DNA of 46,324 nucleotides. Origin: Nocardioides sp. Root240 (lineage in GTDB: Bacteria; Actinomycetota; Actinomycetes; Propionibacteriales; Nocardioidaceae). Below, piece by piece: positions 41,811 through 46,324 of the stretch (the first letter of the stretch is position 1; each line of letters begins with the position of its first letter). The stretch is from the NCBI RefSeq assembly GCF_001428825.1, contig NZ_LMIT01000013.1, positions 117,060 to 163,383 on the forward strand. The letters run 5' to 3'. The notes below the pieces were generated by a model, which saw only the letters and a program-made list of their open reading frames with translations, was not told the DNA's origin and searched no databases. A program made the position numbers and the translations under genes.

Positions 41811-42773
41811 CTACACGCGCCGTCCGCGCGACTCCAAAATGGCCGCGCTCGTCCGCGTCGCGACGCCCAGGCGGCGAGCCGCCCACAGGGTCAGCCCGAG
41901 GTAGGCCAGCGACTGGGTCAGGGTCACCGGGACGGCCCACCAGGTCCCGTCTGTCGGCGTCAGCGTCTCCCCCATGTCGCCGAACGCGAGCGCGAGGCCG
42001 AAGGCGAAGAAGTTGTTCAGCACGTGCATCGCGATCCCCGCCTCGAGGCCGCCGGTCAGCAGCACGAGCAGGCCCGCGACCACGCCGAACGCGAACCGGT
42101 CGAAGAAGATCGGGAGGTCCTGGCCGACGCCGTGGGCGAGCGCGAACAGCACCGCCGGTACGACGACCGCCACCGTGCCGCTCACCGCGGCACCGTGCCG
42201 CCCGGTCACCGCACCGCAGGCCTGGGCGAGGTAGCCCCGGAAGGCGAACTCCTCCCCCGCTGCCTGCAGCGGCGTCAGCAGCAGGACCACGAGCAGGAAG
42301 TCGCGGGTGGTCGAGCTCCAGGAGTTGAGCCCGCCGCCGAGGTCGACCGTTCCGGCACCCTGGTCGGGAAGCAGGAGCGAGACCCCGAAGGTGACGGCGA
42401 GCGCGACCACGGCGAGGCCGAGGCAGGTCGCCAGCCAGCGCCAGCGCACCGCGCCGGCCACCGACACCACCCAGCCCGGCGCCATCCGGTGCACCAGCAG
42501 GGCGACCACCAGCACCGACGGGATGACTGCGGCCCAGCCCAGGTTCACCAGGGCGAGGAAGGACGGCGTCGCCGGGTCGCCCGAGAGCTCGTCGGTGATC
42601 CGGGCCGCCGAGTCGCCCGAGGTCGCCAGGAACACGGTGACCACCGCGCCGACGACGAACTGCCCGACGACGAAGAGCACGACCAGCAGGCCGACGCCGG
42701 CGTAGGGCCGCCAGGCGTCGGCGGGGCCGACCTCCTGGAGCCGCTCGTAGCGGAGCCCGTCAGCCGAGGGCAC
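41811..42773 (-). CDS. CPBP-family intramembrane metalloprotease
   Basis: About 320 residues with eight or so membrane helices. The CPBP/Abi motifs are AAGEEFAFRGYL (EExxxR), FALAHGVGQD and MHVLNNFFAF, the glutamate-glutamate and histidine active-site set of Rce1-type proteases. Possible roles include processing of membrane or peptide substrates; none is indicated. GTG 42773 is chosen, overlapping gltX by 14 nt; a GTG at 42800 would add nine residues. Confidence 0.87.
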   Translation of the reverse strand: MPSADGLRYERLQEVGPADAWRPYAGVGLLVVLFVVGQFVVGAVVTVFLATSGDSAARITDELSGDPATPSFLALVNLGWAAVIPSVLVVALLVHRMAPGWVVSVAGAVRWRWLATCLGLAVVALAVTFGVSLLLPDQGAGTVDLGGGLNSWSSTTRDFLLVVLLLTPLQAAGEEFAFRGYLAQACGAVTGRHGAAVSGTVAVVVPAVLFALAHGVGQDLPIFFDRFAFGVVAGLLVLLTGGLEAGIAMHVLNNFFAFGLALAFGDMGETLTPTDGTWWAVPVTLTQSLAYLGLTLWAARRLGVATRTSAAILESRGRRV

Positions 42774-44223
42774 GCTGCAGCCGCCCGAGGCTGCGGTCAC
42801 GGCCGAGCAGCTCGAGCGACTCGAACAGCGGCGGCGAGATCCGGCGACCGGTGACGGCGACGCGGACCGGCCCGAAGGCGTTGCGCGGCTTGAGACCCAG
42901 GCCGTCGACCAGTGCGGCCTGCAGGGCGGTCTGGATCGCGTCGGTCGACCACGTCGGGAGGGCGGCCAGGGCGTCGTAGGACGCCTGCAGGACGGGAATC
43001 CCGGCCTCGCCGATCTGCTTCGCGGCGTCGTCGGCGTCGACCTCGAAGGCGTCCTCGTCGACGAACAGGAACGCCAGCAGCGCGCTCGCCTCGCTGAGCT
43101 TGTTGATGCGCTCGGAGATGAGCGGCATGGCCAGCTCGAGCAGCTGCGCGTCCGCGTCGTTGACCGGGTCGCTGACCACGCCGTCGGCCTTGAGGAACGG
43201 CAGCGCCCGGTGGGTGATGTCGCCGATGGTCAGCAGGCGCATGTGGGCGGCGTTGATCGCGTCGCACTTCTTGAGGTCGAAGCGCGCCGGGTTGGCCACG
43301 ACGTCGCTGATCTCGAACGCCTCGACCATCTCCTCGAGGCTGAACACGTCGCGGTCGGCCGCGATCGCCCAGCCCAGCAGGGCGAGGTAGTTGAGCAGGC
43401 CCTCGGGCAGGTAGCCCTGGTCGCGGTAGGCCAGCGCGTGCGCCTCGGGGTCGCGCTTGGACAGCTTCTTGTTGCCCTCGCCCATGACGTAGGGCAGGTG
43501 GCCGAACTGCGGCGTCTCCTTCGCGATCCCGACCTCCTTGAGCGCCTCGTAGAGGGCGATCTGGCGCGGCGTGCTCGACAGGAGGTCCTCGCCGCGCAGG
43601 ACGTGGGTGATCTCCATCAGCGCGTCGTCGACCGGGTTGACCAGCGTGTACAGCGGGTCGCCGTTGGCCCGGCAGAGGGCGAAGTCCGGCACGAACTCGG
43701 TCTCGAAGGTCACGTCGCCGCGCACCAGGTCGTTCCACGTGATCGAGCCGTCGGGCATCCGGAACCGGACGACCGGCTGGCGGCCGTCGGCGACGAACGC
43801 CGCCACCTGCTCCTCACTCAGCTCGCGGCAGAAGCCGTCGTACCCCTGGACCTTGGAGCCGGCGGCCTTGCGGCGCGCGGCGGCCTCCTCGGTCGTGCAG
43901 TAGCAGTCGTAGGTGAAGCTGCTGTCCTTGAGCTTCGCCAGCGCGTCGAGGTAGAGGTCGCTGCGCTCGCTCTGCTTGTACGGCGCGTGCGGGCCGCCGA
44001 CCTCCGGGCCCTCGTCCCAGTCGAGGCCCAGCCACCGCATCAGGTCGATGATCGAGCTCAGCGACTCGTCGGTGCTGCGCTCCTTGTCGGTGTCCTCGAT
44101 GCGGAACACGAACGTGCCGCCGTGGTGGCGGGCGAACGCCCAGTTGAAGAGCGCCGTGCGGACCAGGCCGACGTGCGGGCTGCCCGTCGGGGACGGCGCC
44201 ATCCGGACTCGTACGTTGCTCAT
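42760..44223 (-). CDS. gltX: Glutamyl-tRNA synthetase
   Basis: A 487-residue class I synthetase. The HIGH-type motif is APSPTGSPHVGLVRTALFNW and the KMSKS-type motif NKKLSKRDPEA. Actinobacteria usually lack GlnRS, so this enzyme is expected to charge both tRNA-Glu and tRNA-Gln, with GatCAB correcting the latter. Genes for both tRNAs lie within 1.3 kb downstream. Its ATG overlaps the FAH-family stop by 4 nt. Confidence 0.97.
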   Translation of the reverse strand: MSNVRVRMAPSPTGSPHVGLVRTALFNWAFARHHGGTFVFRIEDTDKERSTDESLSSIIDLMRWLGLDWDEGPEVGGPHAPYKQSERSDLYLDALAKLKDSSFTYDCYCTTEEAAARRKAAGSKVQGYDGFCRELSEEQVAAFVADGRQPVVRFRMPDGSITWNDLVRGDVTFETEFVPDFALCRANGDPLYTLVNPVDDALMEITHVLRGEDLLSSTPRQIALYEALKEVGIAKETPQFGHLPYVMGEGNKKLSKRDPEAHALAYRDQGYLPEGLLNYLALLGWAIAADRDVFSLEEMVEAFEISDVVANPARFDLKKCDAINAAHMRLLTIGDITHRALPFLKADGVVSDPVNDADAQLLELAMPLISERINKLSEASALLAFLFVDEDAFEVDADDAAKQIGEAGIPVLQASYDALAALPTWSTDAIQTALQAALVDGLGLKPRNAFGPVRVAVTGRRISPPLFESLELLGRDRSLGRLQRALG

Positions 44224-45032
44224 GAGCGTGCTTCCACCTTGTTGATCAGTGTTCCGAGGCCCTCGATCGAGACCTCGACCTCGTCGCCGACCTCCAGGGG
44301 ACCGACGCCCTCGGGGGTGCCGGTGAGGATGACGTCGCCGGGCAGCAGCGTCATCACGCTGGAGACGTGGGCGATCAGCGCGGGGATGTCGAAGACCATG
44401 TCGGCCGTCGTACCGTCCTGGACGACCTCGCCGTTGAGGAAGGTCTGGACGCGGCGGCCCGCGGTGAAGTCGTTCGGGTCGAGGTCGGTCTCGATCCACG
44501 GGCCCAGCGGGCAGAACGAGTCGAAGCCCTTGGCCCGCGTGAACTGGCCGTCGGACTTCTGCAGGTCGCGCGCGGTGACGTCGTTGGCGATCGTGTAGCC
44601 GTGGATGACGTCCGTCGCCTGCTCGGCCGGCACGTCGCGGCAGATCCGCCCGATCACCACGGCGAGCTCGCCCTCGTAGTGGACGTTGCTGCTCTGGCGC
44701 GGGTACTGGATCGCGTCGCCCGGGCCGACCACGCTGGTGTTCGGCTTGAGGAACATCAGCGGCTCCTCCGGCACCGGCCCGCCCATCTCGGCGGCGTGGG
44801 CGGCGTAGTTCTTGCCGATCCCGACCACCTTGCTGCGCGGCAGGACGGGCGCCAGCAGGCGCACCTCGTCTAGCCGGTACTCCTTCTCGAGCAGCTTGAT
44901 GCCGACGTACAGCGGGTCGCCGGCCAGACCGACGATCACGGCGTCGTCGGCAGGCTGGCCGTACTCGTCGAGGTCGCCGGTCAGGACGCCGTACGACGGC
45001 TCCTCACCCTGGGTGAATCTGACGATGCGCAC
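44220..45032 (-). CDS. Fumarylacetoacetate hydrolase-family protein
   Basis: A 270-residue FAH-fold enzyme. KVVGIGKNYAAHAAEMGG, YEGELAVVIGR (metal Glu) and GYTIANDVTARDLQ are the standard motifs, and TGTPEGVGPLEVGDEVEV ends the core. Members hydrolyse or decarboxylate beta-keto acids, for example in aromatic breakdown, or act as oxaloacetate decarboxylases. The conserved pairing with gltX (Rv2993c-gltS in M. tuberculosis) argues against a specialised catabolic role. Substrate unknown. Confidence 0.9.
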   Translation of the reverse strand: MRIVRFTQGEEPSYGVLTGDLDEYGQPADDAVIVGLAGDPLYVGIKLLEKEYRLDEVRLLAPVLPRSKVVGIGKNYAAHAAEMGGPVPEEPLMFLKPNTSVVGPGDAIQYPRQSSNVHYEGELAVVIGRICRDVPAEQATDVIHGYTIANDVTARDLQKSDGQFTRAKGFDSFCPLGPWIETDLDPNDFTAGRRVQTFLNGEVVQDGTTADMVFDIPALIAHVSSVMTLLPGDVILTGTPEGVGPLEVGDEVEVSIEGLGTLINKVEARS

Positions 45033-45064
45033 CTGCCGAGCCTATCGACCTACGCTTGCTGCTC

Positions 45065-45892
45065 GTGAATGCGGAGGAGTGGGAGCAGCGCGCCGCTGCC
45101 CACACGGCGCGGCTCGGCCCGTACGTCGAGCCCCACCTGGAGCGCCGGCGCCTCCAGGTGAAGCACCCGGTGCACGACTTCCTCTTCACCTACTACTCGT
45201 ACCGCCCGTCGCAGCTGATGCGCTGGCAGCCACCCGGAGAGCTCGACGCGGCGAAGCTGCCGCTCGCCAGGTCGACGCTGGCCCTGCTGCGTGCGACGGC
45301 CGGGCGCGAGGGCAACTTCGGCTGCTTCGGCCTGCACGAGTGGGCGATGGTCTACCGCGACCCCGAGACGCGGCACCCGCAACCGCTGCGGCTCGGCCAC
45401 GACGGCACGAACCGGGTCGTGGACAGCCACCGCATCGGGTGCAGCCACTGGGACGCGTACCGCTTCTTCACGCCCGCGGCCCTGCCGCTCAACACGCTGC
45501 GCCCCTTCAAGGACGACCGCACCGACTTCGAGCAGCCCGCGTGCCTGCACGCCACCATGGACCTCTACAAGCACGCCTACCGCCTCGCCGGCGTCCTCGG
45601 GTCGGACCTCGTCGCGGATGCCTTCGAGCTCGCGTGGGACGTGCGGATCATGGACATGCGCGCGGCGCCGTACGACATGTCGGGCCTGGTCATCGATCCC
45701 TACGGGATCGAGTGGACGCCGATCACGATCGAGACCTCGGAGGGCAAGCGCGAGTACGCCGCGCTGCAACGCCGGTACGCCGAGCGGGCGACGCCGATCC
45801 GCGAGCGGATGGTCGAGGCGCTGGACCAGGCGGTCGATGCGATCGACGCGATCGACCGATCTCCGTCATCGGGCACGGCGATCCGCCACTAG
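45065..45892 (+). CDS. Possible 3-methyladenine DNA glycosylase-type protein, uncertain
   Basis: About 275 residues from GTG 45065 (an in-frame TTG lies three codons upstream). HPVHDFLFTYYSYRPSQLMR and GCFGLHEWAMVYRD are distinctive. Actinobacterial proteins of this kind are often labelled 3-methyladenine DNA glycosylase, but I see no helix-hairpin-helix or other catalytic motif to confirm it. Several conserved-looking His, Asp and Tyr residues (SHRIGCSHWDAYRFF) suggest an enzyme. There is no ribosome site; TACGCT lies 8 nt before the GTG, so it may be leaderless. It is divergent from the FAH gene by 32 bp. Confidence 0.6.
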   Translation: MNAEEWEQRAAAHTARLGPYVEPHLERRRLQVKHPVHDFLFTYYSYRPSQLMRWQPPGELDAAKLPLARSTLALLRATAGREGNFGCFGLHEWAMVYRDPETRHPQPLRLGHDGTNRVVDSHRIGCSHWDAYRFFTPAALPLNTLRPFKDDRTDFEQPACLHATMDLYKHAYRLAGVLGSDLVADAFELAWDVRIMDMRAAPYDMSGLVIDPYGIEWTPITIETSEGKREYAALQRRYAERATPIRERMVEALDQAVDAIDAIDRSPSSGTAIRH

Positions 45893-45904
45893 GCTTGGCA
45901 CCAG

Positions 45905-45981
45905 GCCTCCGTAGCTCAATTGGATAGAGCAGCCGGTTTCTACCCGGCATGTTGCGGGTTCGATTCCTGCCGGGGGCGCCA
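45905..45981 (+). tRNA. tRNA-Arg (anticodon TCT)
   Basis: 77 nt with encoded CCA. Acceptor GCCTCCG/CGGGGGC (one T-G pair), D arm AGCTCAATTGGATAGAGC, anticodon loop TTTCTAC with anticodon TCT reading AGA, and T arm GCGGGTTCGATTCCTGC. It reads a rare codon in a GC-rich genome. Confidence 0.95.
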
Positions 45982-46079
45982 AGGTCGTTTCGAGCCGGCC
46001 GACGACTCCTCACGTGGACGTCACCGACCGGACGGCGCGCCTCCCCCGGCCCGCCATCCGGTCGTCGTACAAAGGTGGT

Positions 46080-46126
46080 GGCCCCGCGGAAGGTATGAGC
46101 TCCGTGGGGCCCGAAGCTTTTTCGGG
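46080..46126 (+). terminator. Tandem hairpins downstream of tRNA-Arg
   Basis: GGCCCCGCGGA (46080-46090) pairs with TCCGTGGGGCC (46101-46111) with one wobble. It is followed at once by CCCGAA-gcttt-TTCGGG (46110-46126), whose loop and 3' arm contain five T. It could be the tRNA terminator or the end of a small RNA. Confidence 0.5.
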
Positions 46127-46184
46127 CGAGTGGGCTGTGGGCTCGGTGCGTTGACCCACCGAGACCTCGACCGTCGTCGCCTCC

Positions 46185-46228
46185 GGTGGTTGAGGTGCGA
46201 GGCGCCCTGGCGCCGGGCCTTCGAAATC
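46185..46228. repeat. Dispersed repeat element, copy 4
   Basis: Starts with the same 16 bp (GGTGGTTGAGGTGCGA) and nearly the same centre as copy 2, with a degenerate end GGGCCTTCGAAATC. A facing partner, if present, would lie beyond the window or has been lost. Confidence 0.75.
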
Positions 46229-46324
46229 TCTGTTGTTGGTGCTGGGACCTCCCCTTCGGGTTCCGTTGGTCGGTGGTGGCGTTTTCAAGCGGCAGCGACG
46301 AGAGGGCTGGGTGGATGGGCGGGT

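Larger units (their letters stand above)
45982..46324. other. Noncoding right end of the window
   Basis: 343 bp after tRNA-Arg with no convincing gene. It contains two adjacent hairpins (46080-46126) and one dispersed repeat (46185-46228). A 92-codon open frame on the minus strand has no family likeness or ribosome site and is taken as spurious. The last 100 bp, T- and G-rich, show nothing recognisable. Confidence 0.6.

Noticed and set aside
46010..46288. 92-codon minus-strand open frame at the right end
   Set aside because: It crosses a dispersed repeat and two hairpins, is Pro/Arg/Thr-rich, and has no ribosome site or recognisable domain.

Overview
The window reads as a chromosomal segment of a high-GC actinobacterium, most like the Nocardioides/Propionibacteriales group. 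The support is GC-rich wobble positions throughout, a HupB with a lysine/alanine tail, a mycobacterial-style gene order, a SigE-family ECF sigma factor, promoters that look leaderless, and a putative GlnR box. From memory, the order glnB-amt-ftsY-smc-mutM-rnc-rpmF-DUF177-coaD-rsmD-recG-DAK2-thiL-DUF3515-ddl-gpsA-cofC-hupB-leuD-leuC-iclR-gltX-FAH parallels Mycobacterium tuberculosis Rv2919c to Rv2993c. Most of the window is therefore a conserved housekeeping block, and the interest lies in what interrupts it.

Layout. 1-1500: P-II protein (partial) and ammonium transporter behind a putative GlnR box. 1.5-16.5 kb, all minus strand: ftsY, a small membrane protein, a thioesterase, smc, an MFS exporter, a coiled-coil protein, mutM, rnc, rpmF, DUF177, coaD, rsmD, recG and a FakA-like DAK2 protein. 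16.6-20.9 kb, mixed strands: rpmB, thiL, an AsnC-domain protein, a DUF3515 lipoprotein, ddl and a cystathionine-synthase-family enzyme. 21.0-25.7 kb, minus: a five-gene cluster in transcription order VanX-like D-Ala-D-Ala dipeptidase, alanine racemase, second D-Ala ligase, sensor kinase, NarL-type regulator, with 4-nt overlaps at three of four junctions. 25.7-33.9 kb: gpsA, plsC, cofC/fbiD, hupB, an LTA-synthase-like enzyme, leuD, leuC and the IclR regulator. 33.9-38.3 kb, accessory: ogt, an Ada-AlkA fusion, a phasin-like protein, a DUF2231 protein, and an ECF sigma factor paired with a membrane-anchored signal-peptidase-fold protein that lacks both catalytic residues. 38.3-46.3 kb: a secreted M4 metalloprotease, an SRPBCC protein, tRNA-Glu, tRNA-Gln, a CPBP protease, gltX, a FAH-family protein, a possible DNA glycosylase, tRNA-Arg and a noncoding end.

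How they work together. The block serves ammonium uptake (amtB/glnK), chromosome organisation (smc, hupB), DNA repair (mutM, recG, ogt, ada-alkA), ribosome assembly (rpmF, rpmB, rsmD, rnc), cofactors (coaD, thiL, cofC), membrane lipid and cell-wall precursors (plsC, gpsA, ddl, the LTA-synthase homologue) and leucine synthesis. The two best candidates for an undescribed system are the van-like peptidoglycan-precursor cluster at 21.0-25.7 kb and the sigma factor plus catalytically dead signal-peptidase pair at 37.1-38.3 kb. A family of dispersed inverted-repeat elements sits at 8.5, 20.9-21.1 and 46.2 kb. Functions are inferred from reading the translated sequence; no database search was run.
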